DNA of 64,000 nucleotides, taken from the NCBI RefSeq assembly GCF_900111515.1, contig NZ_FOHS01000002.1:744001-808000 (forward strand), in the 5' to 3' direction. The position numbers were made by a program, and so were the translations under genes. This stretch comes from Hymenobacter actinosclerus (lineage in GTDB: Bacteria > Bacteroidota > Bacteroidia > Cytophagales > Hymenobacteraceae). The notes beneath the pieces were generated by a model that was not told the origin of the DNA, did no database searches, and was given only the letters and a program-made list of their open reading frames with translations. Shown piece by piece: positions 52,421 through 60,585 of the stretch (position 1 is the first letter of the stretch; every line of letters begins with the position of its first letter).

Positions 52421-54652
52421 TTACAGCAGCTTGTCAAGCATGATGGGCAGGTCGCGGACGCGCTTGCCGGTGGCGTGGAAGATGGCGTTGGCAATGGCGG
52501 CCGTCACGCCGAGCATGCCCACTTCGCCGATGCCCTTCACGCCCAACGGGTTCACGATGTCGTCGTCTTCGTGGACGAAGAGCACGTCGATGTGGGGCAT
52601 GTCGGCGTTCACGGGGATGTGGTACTCGGCGTAGTTGTGGTTGACGTAGCGGCCGAACTTGTGGTCCATGATGGTTTCCTCCATCAGGGCCATGCTCAGG
52701 CCCCACACCACCCCGCCCAGCACTTGCGAGCGGGCCGTTTTGCGGTTGAGGATGCGGCCGGCGGCCACGGCATTCACCACCCGCGTGACGCGCACCGTGC
52801 CCAGGTCCTCATCGACCTGCACCTCGGCAAACACGGCGTTGTGCGAGTGCAGCGAGTAGCCGTTCTGCTTGAGCATGTTGGGCAACGCCGTGCTTTCAGC
52901 CTCCACTTGGGTTACGCCACTGGCTTGCAGCAGGTCGCGCAGTACCACGGCCCGGTCGGGGTCGCGGCGCAGGCGCAGCTGGCCGTTTACGAATTCCACC
53001 TCGTCGTAGTCGGCGTCTTTGAGGGGCGAATCCTTCTGCTTTTGGGCCAGCTTGAGCAGCTTTTCGCCCAGCGCGTCGCAGGCGTTTTTCACGGCCGTGC
53101 CCACTGAGGCGGCGGTCCAGGAGCCGCCTTGCAGCGGGGCCTGGGGCTGGTCGGTGTCGCCCAGCTCGAAGGTCACGGCTTCCAGAGGCAGGCCCAGGGT
53201 TTCGGCCGCAATCTGGGTCATGATGGTGTAGGTGCCGGCCCCGTTTTCGCCCGCGCCGCTGAGCACCAGCAGGCGGCCGTCGGCCGTGATGCGGGCACTG
53301 GCGCGCGAGGGCATCTGCATGGCATCCCAGACGCCGCCGGCCATGCCCCAGCCCGTGAGCAGGTGCCCCTCGCGCATGGAACGGGGCTCCAGCGGGCGCT
53401 TGTCCCAGCCAAATTTGGCAGCGCCCTCGCGGTAGCATTCGCGCAGCTTCTTGCTGGAGAAGGGCTTATCCACGTTCTGGTCGCGCTCGGCGTAGTTGCG
53501 GAATCGGAATTCGAGCGGGTCGAGGCCGGCGGCATAGGCCATTTCGTCCATGGCTATTTCGATGCCGGGGTTGCCGGTGGCCGCACCAGGCGCGCGCATG
53601 TCCTGGGGCGAGTACACGTCGAGCTGGGCCAATTGGTAGCCCAGCTTCACGTTGTCGCACTGGTACTGCATGCCCGACCAGTTCACCACATTTTCGGTGT
53701 AGTCTTCGAACAGCGAAGTTTCGTGCAGGGCGTGGTGCTGCAATGAAGCCAGCGAGCCGTCGGGGTTGGTGGCGAGCTTGACGAATTGCAGGGTGTTGGG
53801 CCGGTGGCCGATGCTGAACATCTGCTGGCGCGTGAGCGTGACGCGCACCGAGCGCTTAAGCTCCAATGCGGCCAGCGTGGCCATAAATACCGAATACTGG
53901 GGCCGCAGTCCCGAGCCAAAGCCGCCGCCCATAAACTGGCTCACCACCCGGCAGTTGTCCTTGCTGAGCCCGAACACCCCCGTGAGGTAGCGCTGCACGT
54001 TGAAAACGCCCTGGGTTTTGTCGTAGACCGTGATTTTATCCTTGCCAAGCCACTCCACGGTGCTGGTAAACAGCTCCATGGGGTTGTGGTGCTGAGCGCC
54101 ATGGGTGTACTCGGCCTCGATTTTCTGGTCGGCATTTTTCCAGGCTTTTTCGGGGTTGCCGCGGGGGGGCGGGGGTGGCGCGTAGCCCAGCTTGCCGCCG
54201 CCAGGCAGGTAGCCCTCGGTGCGCTTGGTTTCGAGGTTGGTTTCGTGCTTTTCTTGCTCGTAATCGACCCGCAGCAGAGCCGCGGCGTAGCGGGCCAGCT
54301 CGAAAGTTTCGGCCATTACCAGGGCCACCGGCTGCTGGTTGAAGGTGATGTCGGGCGAGTGCAGGGGCCGGAAGGGCGAGCCGCCGGGGGCGAGCAGGTC
54401 CTTGTAGCTTCGGTCGAACCAGGCCAGGTGGGGCACGTTTTCGTGCGAGTACACGGCCAGCACGCCCGGCAGGGCCAGCACTTCATCGGCGTGCACCTGT
54501 ACTACCTTGCCCTTGGCGATGGGGCTGTTCACCACGTAGCCGTAGGCCAGGTTGGGCACATTGAATTCGCCCGCGTAGTGCGCCGTGCCCGATACTTTCA
54601 GCGGCCCATCCACGCGGTTGGGGCCTTTGCCGATATGGTCTGTCTGGCTCAT
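52421..54652 (-). CDS. Xanthine dehydrogenase family, molybdopterin-binding subunit (PaoC-like)
   Basis: A 743-residue catalytic subunit of a three-part molybdenum hydroxylase. GGGFGSG near residue 243 is a cofactor-binding loop; DMRAPGAATGNPGIEIAMDEMA and GAGENGAGTYTIM follow, and the active-site glutamate is in KGIGEVGMLG near the C-terminus. The pattern fits the YagR/PaoC aldehyde oxidoreductase group. Residues P-G-G-G near 157 form a proline/glycine-rich loop. It is the last gene of the set: 2Fe-2S, FAD and molybdenum subunits, in that order. No XdhC-type maturation gene is adjacent. Confidence 0.94.
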   Translation of the reverse strand: MSQTDHIGKGPNRVDGPLKVSGTAHYAGEFNVPNLAYGYVVNSPIAKGKVVQVHADEVLALPGVLAVYSHENVPHLAWFDRSYKDLLAPGGSPFRPLHSPDITFNQQPVALVMAETFELARYAAALLRVDYEQEKHETNLETKRTEGYLPGGGKLGYAPPPPPRGNPEKAWKNADQKIEAEYTHGAQHHNPMELFTSTVEWLGKDKITVYDKTQGVFNVQRYLTGVFGLSKDNCRVVSQFMGGGFGSGLRPQYSVFMATLAALELKRSVRVTLTRQQMFSIGHRPNTLQFVKLATNPDGSLASLQHHALHETSLFEDYTENVVNWSGMQYQCDNVKLGYQLAQLDVYSPQDMRAPGAATGNPGIEIAMDEMAYAAGLDPLEFRFRNYAERDQNVDKPFSSKKLRECYREGAAKFGWDKRPLEPRSMREGHLLTGWGMAGGVWDAMQMPSRASARITADGRLLVLSGAGENGAGTYTIMTQIAAETLGLPLEAVTFELGDTDQPQAPLQGGSWTAASVGTAVKNACDALGEKLLKLAQKQKDSPLKDADYDEVEFVNGQLRLRRDPDRAVVLRDLLQASGVTQVEAESTALPNMLKQNGYSLHSHNAVFAEVQVDEDLGTVRVTRVVNAVAAGRILNRKTARSQVLGGVVWGLSMALMEETIMDHKFGRYVNHNYAEYHIPVNADMPHIDVLFVHEDDDIVNPLGVKGIGEVGMLGVTAAIANAIFHATGKRVRDLPIMLDKLL

Positions 54653-54749
54653 GGGTATGTTTTTAAGCTGTGAGCTTTTAGCTGATGGCTGTTAGCTTTT
54701 CGGCTGATTGATAGTATAATAACACGGCGGCGAGAGGGGCCGTGTGCAT

Positions 54750-54835
54750 GTAGCGCGAAGCTTGCGCTTCGCGTATCGTTGAACGTCATCGTTTGAAATT
54801 CAGCAACGACACGCGAAGCGGAAGCTTCGCGCTAC
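54750..54835. repeat. Palindrome between the Mo and FAD subunit genes
   Basis: GTAGCGCGAAGCTTGCGCTT at 54750 is inverted, with small changes, at 54811-54835. The core TAGCGCGAAGCTT is that of the 33028 palindrome. It fills the 205-base gap within the operon. Confidence 0.82.
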
Positions 54836-54857
54836 AGTCGTTCAGTTAGCCCCTCCC

Positions 54858-55880
54858 CTACGGGTTGGAATTCAGAAACGCATCCGTAGCCCGCTGCCTG
54901 CCTTCGGTGGCCTGCTGCAGGGCCCGCACGATGGCGCGACGGGCCAGCTCAATTTTGAAGTCGTTGGAGCCCTGGCCCACGGCGTTGGCTACCACGTGGG
55001 CGGCCACGCGGCCGAAGGTTTCGGCGGTGGCGGGCTGGCCCTTCAGCAGTTGCTCGGCCGATTTGTCGCGCCAGGGCTTGTGGGCCACGCCGCCCAGGGC
55101 CAGGCGGGCATCCGTGATGGTGTTGCCTTCCAGCTCCAGACCTACCGCCACGCTCACCAGAGCGAAGGCGTAGGAGTGCCGGTCGCGGAGCTTGAGGTAG
55201 GTGAAGTTCTTGGCGAAGCCTTTCTCGGGCAAATCCAGCGAGGTAATCAGCTCGCCTTCGGCCAGGATGTTATCGTACTGGGGCTGGTCGCCGGGCAGGC
55301 GGTGGAAGTCTTCGAAGGCAATGCTTCGCTCGCCATTAGGGCCGCTCACGCGCACGGTGGGCGCGAGGGCCGCCAGGGCCACGCACATATCCGAGGGGTG
55401 GGTGGCAATGCAGGCCTCGCTGGCCCCCAGAATGGCGTGGATGCGGTTGTAACCCCCGATGGCCGAGCAGCCCGAGCCCGGCTCGCGCTTGTTGCAGGGC
55501 GTCTCGATGTCGTAGAAATAGTAGCAGCGGGTGCGCTGCATCAGGTTGCCGGCGTTGGTGGCCGCGTTGCGCAGCTGGGGCGAGGCCCCCGCCAGAATCG
55601 CCTGGTTCAGCATCGGATAGCGCGCTTTTACCTGCTCGTTCCAGGCCGTATCGGCGTTGGTGGCCGTGGCCCCGAGGCGCAGGCCACCGTCGGGCAGGTC
55701 TTCAATCTTGTCAAGCGGCAGCTTAGCCACATTAACCAGGTGGGCGGGCTGCTCGACGTTGTACTTCATCAAGTCGATGAGGTTGGTGCCGCCGCCCAGG
55801 TAGGCCGAGGCCCCGTGGCCGGCCTTGTCGCGCACCGCATCGGCCACATCGGTAGCGCGGGAGTAAGTGAAAGGATACAT
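54858..55880 (-). CDS. Xanthine dehydrogenase family, FAD subunit with 4Fe-4S site (PaoB-like)
   Basis: A 340-residue subunit. FAD binds at YLGGGTNLIDLMK (about residues 27-39) and TNAGNLMQRTRC. The following CYYFYDIETPC and GSGCSAIGG place cysteines as in E. coli PaoB, which holds an extra 4Fe-4S cluster. It passes electrons between the 2Fe-2S subunit and FAD. The upstream gap to the 2Fe-2S gene contains a palindrome whose outer arm covers the end of that gene. Confidence 0.93.
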   Translation of the reverse strand: MYPFTYSRATDVADAVRDKAGHGASAYLGGGTNLIDLMKYNVEQPAHLVNVAKLPLDKIEDLPDGGLRLGATATNADTAWNEQVKARYPMLNQAILAGASPQLRNAATNAGNLMQRTRCYYFYDIETPCNKREPGSGCSAIGGYNRIHAILGASEACIATHPSDMCVALAALAPTVRVSGPNGERSIAFEDFHRLPGDQPQYDNILAEGELITSLDLPEKGFAKNFTYLKLRDRHSYAFALVSVAVGLELEGNTITDARLALGGVAHKPWRDKSAEQLLKGQPATAETFGRVAAHVVANAVGQGSNDFKIELARRAIVRALQQATEGRQRATDAFLNSNP

Positions 55881-55890
55881 AAAGTGAGGT

Positions 55891-56010
55891 GGTGAGATGG
55901 TGAAATAGTGAGTTTGATGGGCAGGTGGTTTGGAAGTTGACGTTGGCGTAGCCGCGCGAATCGCGCCGCCGGAACGTCATCTCACCAGCTCACTATTTCA
56001 CCATCTCACC
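55891..56010. repeat. Palindrome reaching into the 2Fe-2S subunit gene
   Basis: GGTGAGATGGTGAAATAGTG (arm 55891-55912) is the exact inverse of 55989-56010. The right arm covers the stop codon and last codons (EMVK) of the 2Fe-2S subunit, so the repeat supplies the C-terminus of that protein. The arms are built from TGAGATGG-like units. Confidence 0.85.
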
Positions 56011-56526
56011 TTGCGCAGCCACAACCTCCTGCACCGCGTTCAGAATGCCCGTGTAGGCGCCGCAGCGGCAGAGGTTGCCGCTCATCAGCTCCTTGATTTC
56101 GGCTTCGGAGTGGGCGCGGCCTTCGTTGAGCAGGCCCTGAGCCGAGCAGATTTGGCCGGGAGTGCAGTAGCCGCACTGAAAGGCGTCGTGGTCGACGAAG
56201 GCCTGTTGCAGGGGGCTGAGGTTGTCGGGGGTGCCCAGGCCTTCGATAGTCGTGATGTCGTCGTCTTCGTGCATCACGGCCAGCGTGAGGCAACTGTTGA
56301 TGCGGCGGCCGTTCACGAGCACCGTGCAGGCGCCGCACTGGCCATGGTCGCAGCCTTTTTTGGTGCCCGTGAGGTGGGCGTACTCGCGCAACGCGTCGAG
56401 CAGGCTGGTCCAGGGCGCGAGTTGCAGGGTGCGGGTTTCGCCGTTGATGTGCAGGCGCACCGGGCCGGTGGGCACCGGGGCCGGCAGACCGCCCCGGTGC
56501 GGGGCGCTGGTAAGTAGTTGCGACAT
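55993..56526 (-). CDS. 2Fe-2S subunit of molybdenum hydroxylase (PaoA-like)
   Basis: A 177-residue subunit with two 2Fe-2S centres. The plant-type ferredoxin motif is GCDHGQCGACTVLVNGRR with the fourth Cys in NSCL; the second is CGYCTPGQIC and LCRCGAY. E. coli PaoA has a Tat signal and is periplasmic; here the front (MSQLLTSAPHRGG) has no twin-arginine or hydrophobic core, so the complex is probably cytoplasmic. It is the first gene of the set. The last residues are encoded by a palindrome arm. Confidence 0.94.
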   Translation of the reverse strand: MSQLLTSAPHRGGLPAPVPTGPVRLHINGETRTLQLAPWTSLLDALREYAHLTGTKKGCDHGQCGACTVLVNGRRINSCLTLAVMHEDDDITTIEGLGTPDNLSPLQQAFVDHDAFQCGYCTPGQICSAQGLLNEGRAHSEAEIKELMSGNLCRCGAYTGILNAVQEVVAAQGEMVK

Positions 56527-56704
56527 AAAGAAGAGCAGAAGTGGTGAAGGAAGCGGCGGCGCAAGGCCGGCACGTGATTTTGCTGTACGCCCACAACGGC
56601 CCGTGCGTTATACTCGGGGCCGCATTTTACCGCTTTTACCAAGGCCGGCGCCCTGGCTGGTCCTCTGAACCACCATCAGCCCCCGCAGCTCCCCGGTACC
56701 GCAC

Positions 56705-56761
56705 CAAAAAAGCCGCCTTCCGGGCCGCCCGCCCCTGAGGGCAGCAGCACCGGAAGGCGGC
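56705..56761 (-). terminator. Terminator of the monooxygenase gene
   Basis: GCCGCCTTCCGG (56712-56723) and CCGGAAGGCGGC (56750-56761) are perfect inverses. On the minus strand the stem is followed by a T run (AAAAAA at 56706-56711 on the plus strand). It ends the transcript of the gene at 56788. Confidence 0.8.
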
Positions 56762-56787
56762 GGCAGGTTCGGCCGTTGCAGGGGCGT

Positions 56788-57087
56788 TTAGGCGCCTTTC
56801 GAAGCCAGGATATCAAGCATTTCCACGGCTGGCGCGGAGGCGAACAGCTCGGGGGCCTGGGCGAACAGGGCTTCGGCAACCTTGCCACCCAAATGCGCTT
56901 TACGGCCGGCTTCATCGGCAAACGTGTCGAAAATCCCGAACGTCGTGGGGCCCATCTGCACCCCGTACCAGGTAGCAGTTTCCGGCTCCTGCTCCACCAG
57001 GGCCAGGCCCCCACGCAGGAAATCAGCTACTTCCTGCTCCTTGCCGGGCTTGGCTTCCAGACGTACAAACAATCCTACTTTTATCAT
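56788..57087 (-). CDS. Small antibiotic-biosynthesis-monooxygenase family protein
   Basis: A 99-residue protein of the dimeric alpha-beta barrel (ferredoxin-like) fold. KVGLFVRLEAKPGKEQEVAD and TTFGIFDTFADEAGRKAHL are typical blocks, with YGVQMG between. Members are quinol monooxygenases or simply dimeric binding proteins. It forms its own unit upstream of the molybdenum hydroxylase genes, with a terminator between. The ATG at 57087 is preferred over one 22 codons further up. Confidence 0.88.
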   Translation of the reverse strand: MIKVGLFVRLEAKPGKEQEVADFLRGGLALVEQEPETATWYGVQMGPTTFGIFDTFADEAGRKAHLGGKVAEALFAQAPELFASAPAVEMLDILASKGA

Positions 57088-57209
57088 GAGAATGGGAGTT
57101 AAATGGGTAGGCCCGTAAAACCGGCTCGACGAAAAAATGTTTGGCGTATGCATCTTTACCCCTGCTTATAATTCTCGGCTAATCCATACTAACTGCTCCG
57201 CCCCATTCC

Positions 57210-58460
57210 GTGAAACGCCTCCTGCTATTCCTGCTACTAACGACTCTTTCGGCCTCCTCCCCTGCCCTGGCCACGCCCAGCGTGCGGGTTACCCTCCAGG
57301 TTGAGCCGGAAGCGCACACCTTCACCTGCCGCTACCGCTTCACTTTGCCGGCTTCCGACACGACCTCCGTAGTGCTGCTGAACCTGAACCGCCGGTATAA
57401 GCTGCAACAGGTGCAGGCTCCACGGGCGGTGCAGCAAAGCGTTACGCGGGTGGCATATTCAATCGACACGCTCCAGCAGATTCAGGTGCGCTACGGCCCG
57501 AACCCGCGCCGCAGCCGCTATATCGAACTGGTGTACACGGGCAACATTGACGAGGGCAACTACACCGACCACGTAAACTTCCTCAGCGCCCACAGCTTAT
57601 GGCTGCCCTTCCGGCCCTATCAGGAGTACGAAATAGTGCCCTACCAGCTAACGGTGCGGGTGCCGCCCGGCTATCAGGTCCGCAGCACCCGCCCACCCAG
57701 CCGGCAGCAGGCCGGCCGCTACACGTTTGCGGGCACTACCAGCGCCATCGAACTCACGGCCCTGGTTGCCCGACAGTTCTATCAGGCCGCATCCACCACT
57801 GGCCCGCCTATCACGTTCATTAAAACCGGTGCCCCGCTGACCGCTACCGATTCGGTCATGTTGCGGCGGGCGGCGGCTATTGTGGCGTACTACAACCGCA
57901 CCATTGGGCGGCAGGATACGATTAGCCACTTCACCGCTTTCCTGCCCGGCACCAACAGCGGCGGGGCCTACGGGCTGCTGGATAACGCCACTATTATTCC
58001 TTACTCCAATTTCAACGTAGCGGAAACAGAGGACCTGCTGATTCTGGCCCACGAAATCAGCCATAAATGGTGGGGCTACGGCTCGTTTCACGACGAAACC
58101 GACTGGCTCAACGAAGCCTTCGCCACCTACTCCAGCCTGCTCTACCTGCAAGCCAGCGGCGACGAAGCCGGCTACCAGCAGGAGCTGGCCCGCCTGGCGC
58201 AAAGCACCGCCGGCACGCCGCCGCTCTGGGGCTTCGACCGCTACAAATACGAATACCCCATGCACCGCCGCGTGATGTACAACAAGGGCACCGGCATCCT
58301 GCACGCGCTGCGCACCCGCATCGGCACCGAGCAATTCCTGAACATCCTGGCCACGTCTGCCGCCCAAAAAACCAGTACCAACCCAGGGTTTGTGCGGCTC
58401 GTGGAGCAAGTAGCCGGACCGGAAACCGGCGCCTGGCTGCTGGCCGAGTTGAAGCGGTAA
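57210..58460 (+). CDS. Secreted M1-like zinc peptidase
   Basis: A 416-residue protein beginning with GTG and a signal peptide (KRLLLFLLLTTLSASSPALA). The first part (to about 190) is beta-rich, as in the N-domain of M1 aminopeptidases. The zinc motif is HEISH (281-285) and the third ligand Glu302 in NEAFATY; the spacing is 16 residues where classical M1 enzymes have 18. A GAMEN motif is replaced by SGGAYGLLDNA. The C-terminal helical domain is short. It probably acts in the periplasm, on peptides. Stand-alone gene. Confidence 0.88.
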   Translation: MKRLLLFLLLTTLSASSPALATPSVRVTLQVEPEAHTFTCRYRFTLPASDTTSVVLLNLNRRYKLQQVQAPRAVQQSVTRVAYSIDTLQQIQVRYGPNPRRSRYIELVYTGNIDEGNYTDHVNFLSAHSLWLPFRPYQEYEIVPYQLTVRVPPGYQVRSTRPPSRQQAGRYTFAGTTSAIELTALVARQFYQAASTTGPPITFIKTGAPLTATDSVMLRRAAAIVAYYNRTIGRQDTISHFTAFLPGTNSGGAYGLLDNATIIPYSNFNVAETEDLLILAHEISHKWWGYGSFHDETDWLNEAFATYSSLLYLQASGDEAGYQQELARLAQSTAGTPPLWGFDRYKYEYPMHRRVMYNKGTGILHALRTRIGTEQFLNILATSAAQKTSTNPGFVRLVEQVAGPETGAWLLAELKR

Positions 58461-58578
58461 TAACCTCGCTTCGCTTTGGCCGCGGCAAATACCTGCGCTA
58501 CCGGATAGTTACCAGGTGGCAAAGAGCAACAGGGCGCCTGGCGGGCCGGTACTCAGCCCTACGGCCGGCCGTAGGTGC

Positions 58579-58872
58579 TCAGGCCGTCACGCTTTCCTCA
58601 ATGGCGGCCGAAATATCCACTTCCTCCAGCGGCGGCACCAGAGAGAAGCGCGACTCGTGGAAGTTGGCCTCCGGAAAACCGGGCGCCACGGCGGCATTGT
58701 TGATCTGGTGCAGTGTAATGCCGAAGCCGTTGTGCGTGTCGTACACGTCGCGCACGGTGTAGATGGGGCCGCGTTTGGGCGTCTGGATGTTGGGGTTCTG
58801 CACCAGCAGCATGGTAAAGTCGTCGTTGGTGCAGATAACTTCCTGGCCGGGATGGAAAAGGGGCGCTTTCAT
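58579..58872 (-). CDS. Small protein of unknown function
   Basis: A 97-residue soluble protein. LFHPGQEVICTNDDF at the front and GPIYTVRDVYD followed by ITLHQINN suggest a small SH3/KOW-like beta barrel, as in several short bacterial and phage proteins of unknown role. The C-terminus is acidic (EEVDISAAIEES). The ATG at 58872 is only five bases after a perfect TACCTTTG box, so its mRNA may be leaderless. Confidence 0.75.
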   Translation of the reverse strand: MKAPLFHPGQEVICTNDDFTMLLVQNPNIQTPKRGPIYTVRDVYDTHNGFGITLHQINNAAVAPGFPEANFHESRFSLVPPLEEVDISAAIEESVTA

Positions 58873-58877
58873 GGGCG

Positions 58878-58885
58878 CAAAGGTA
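58878..58885 (-). promoter_or_regulatory. -7 box directly before the small-protein ATG
   Basis: TACCTTTG on the minus strand ends five bases before the start codon. Transcription normally begins five to seven bases after this box, which would be at the ATG itself. Confidence 0.5.
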
Positions 58886-59000
58886 CGGTGCTTCGGGCAG
58901 GACCACAGGGCCTGGCGCTCCGGCAAGCCCTGCACGGCAAAATCCGCCCACAAAAAAGCCGCTCAGCCTACAGGCTAAACGGCTCATTTTATTATCAGCG

Positions 59001-59074
59001 TGGCCCCGATGTGATTCGAACACATGACCGGCTGCTTAGAAGGCAGCTGCTCTATCCAGCTGAGCTACGGGGTC
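59001..59074 (-). tRNA. tRNA-Arg (anticodon TCT)
   Basis: A 74-base cloverleaf: anticodon stem GCTGC/GCAGC with loop CTTCTAA, anticodon TCT. The T stem ATGTG/CACAT closes loop TTCGAAT. The acceptor stem GACCCCG pairs with CGGGGCC except at the second pair, which is A-C. CCA is not encoded. It is the last of three minus-strand tRNA genes. Confidence 0.93.
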
Positions 59075-59124
59075 AGAAAAACAAATAGCCGCCTGCCCCC
59101 AAAGGCGGGCTGACGGCTACATGC

Positions 59125-59201
59125 TGGTCGGGGTGGCAGGATTCGAACCTGCGGCCTCCTGCTCCCAAAGCAGGCGCGATACCGGGCTACGCTACACCCC
59201 G
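59125..59201 (-). tRNA. tRNA-Pro (anticodon TGG)
   Basis: The acceptor stem is CGGGGTG/CACCCCG, the anticodon stem CCTGC/GCAGG carries loop TTTGGGA with anticodon TGG, and the T loop is TTCGAAT. The 3' end reads ACCA, so CCA is encoded here, unlike in its neighbours. Middle gene of the Ser-Pro-Arg set. Confidence 0.95.
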
Positions 59202-59304
59202 AAAAGAATAATTAAAAATTGAGAGTTAAAAATCAAAAATTACGGCTGCTTGCGCATGCGGCAGTTCTCAATTCTTAATTCTCAATTTCTAATCCAAAGA
59301 AACG

Positions 59305-59392
59305 CGGAGAGAGGGGGATTCGAACCCCCGGTAGCCTTTAGAGCTACGGCAGTTTAGCAAACTACTGGTTTCAGCCACTCACCCATCTCTCC
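59305..59392 (-). tRNA. tRNA-Ser (anticodon GCT)
   Basis: An 88-base class II tRNA with a long variable arm (GCCGTAGCTCTAAAGGCTAC). The acceptor stem is GGAGAGA/TCTCTCC and the anticodon loop TTGCTAA has anticodon GCT. First gene of the minus-strand tRNA set. Between Ser and Pro lies an AT-rich imperfect inverted repeat (59206-59296). Confidence 0.94.
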
Positions 59393-59425
59393 TGAAGGGT
59401 TGTCCTTTCCGGTTGAAAGGTGTTG

Positions 59426-59454
59426 CAAATATACGAGCCGGATGGAGATTCAAA
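59426..59454 (-). promoter_or_regulatory. Promoter of the tRNA Ser-Pro-Arg set
   Basis: On the minus strand TTTG (59454-59451) precedes TATATTTG (59433-59426) by 17 bases. The -7 box ends 33 bases before the tRNA-Ser, nearly the distance seen before both tRNA-Glu genes. Confidence 0.65.
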
Positions 59455-59583
59455 CCCTGTTCCGAAAAATATCTTCCATCTTGCTGATGCATTTGGGGCT
59501 TGCAGGCCGCAAATTGGCGCTTTTTGCCTGCGGGGCAACCCCTGCTTTTTGGCTGGTTGTATTGTGAACATGAACCCGTTACC

Positions 59584-60585
59584 GTGGCGTTGAACTGGGC
59601 CTATCTGCCAGGCTGGCCGGAGGCGGCAGCGGCACTTATTTTTTTTATTTTTTACCTCGGCTACGCCCTCCGCACCCGGCGGCTGGCTGCCCCGCTGGGC
59701 CAGCACGGCGGCCGGCTGGGCTGGAAACTGGCCCTGCGCCTGCTCTATGGCGGCCTGCTGGGCGCCGCTTTGCTGGGCCCGGCCTACGGCCTCACCCAGC
59801 ACCCGGTGCGCACGGCCGGCAAAGACGTGTGGCTGCTCGTGGATTTGTCGCGCTCGATGAACGCGCCCGATGTGGCCCCGTCGCGCCTGCAGAAGCTGAA
59901 GGCCGAGCTGGCCAACCTGGTGCGCCGCTTTCCGGCCGACCGGCTGGGGCTGATTGTGTTTGCCGGCGAAGCCTACGTGCAGTGCCCGCTGACCTACGAC
60001 CAGGACGCGCTGCAGCTCTTTCTGAGCACCTTGCAAACCAGCCTGGTGCCGGCCGGCACCACCGACCTGGTACCGCCGCTCAAGCTGGTGCTGGCGCGCC
60101 TCACCCCGGCCGCCGCGCCGGCCGGACCCGCGCCGGCCGGCGTGCCGCCCCGCGCCACGGCCGTAGTGCTGGCCACCGATGGCGAGGATTTCGGCGAGAA
60201 CCTGGAGCCCACCGTACGCATACTGGCCCGCTCCGGTGCCCGCGTGTTTACCATGGGCGTGGGCACCACCGAAGGCAGCCGCATTCCGCTGGCCGACGGC
60301 CGGCCGGGCTACGTGCGCGACGCCCGGGGCCGCGACGCCGTGACGCGGCTGGTGCCGGCCCCGCTGCGCCGCCTGGCCGAGCAAACCGGTGGCCAGTACT
60401 TCGAGCTGACCGACCAGCGCAATGAGTTTCCGCTGCTGCTCACGGCCCTCAATCAGGTCGAGGGCCAGGCCCAGCAGGTACGCACCGTAGCCGTAGCCGA
60501 CAACCGCTACCGCTACCCGCTGGCCCTTGCGCTGCTGCTCATCGGGCTCGATATTCTGCTGACCGTAAAAGTTATCCGGCCATGA
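59584..60585 (+). CDS. batB: Bat-type von Willebrand factor A membrane protein
   Basis: About 333 residues. Two N-terminal helices (about 12-29 and 50-70), then a periplasmic VWA domain with a complete metal site: DLSRS (Asp87, Ser89, Ser91), the Thr in GTTDLVPP, and ATDGED. A last helix near the C-terminus (ALALLLIGLDILLTV). This is the BatA/BatB layout of the Bacteroides aerotolerance locus. No ATG lies in frame at the front; GTG 59584 or TTG 59590 fit. The stop overlaps the next ATG by four bases, so the TPR protein is translationally coupled. BatB rather than BatA is inferred from the TPR gene that follows. Confidence 0.85.
   Translation: MALNWAYLPGWPEAAAALIFFIFYLGYALRTRRLAAPLGQHGGRLGWKLALRLLYGGLLGAALLGPAYGLTQHPVRTAGKDVWLLVDLSRSMNAPDVAPSRLQKLKAELANLVRRFPADRLGLIVFAGEAYVQCPLTYDQDALQLFLSTLQTSLVPAGTTDLVPPLKLVLARLTPAAAPAGPAPAGVPPRATAVVLATDGEDFGENLEPTVRILARSGARVFTMGVGTTEGSRIPLADGRPGYVRDARGRDAVTRLVPAPLRRLAEQTGGQYFELTDQRNEFPLLLTALNQVEGQAQQVRTVAVADNRYRYPLALALLLIGLDILLTVKVIRP

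Noticed and set aside
59570..59593. Seven-codon ORF (MNPLPWR) before the VWA gene
   Set aside because: It is in another frame and too short to support; a leader peptide cannot be shown from sequence alone.
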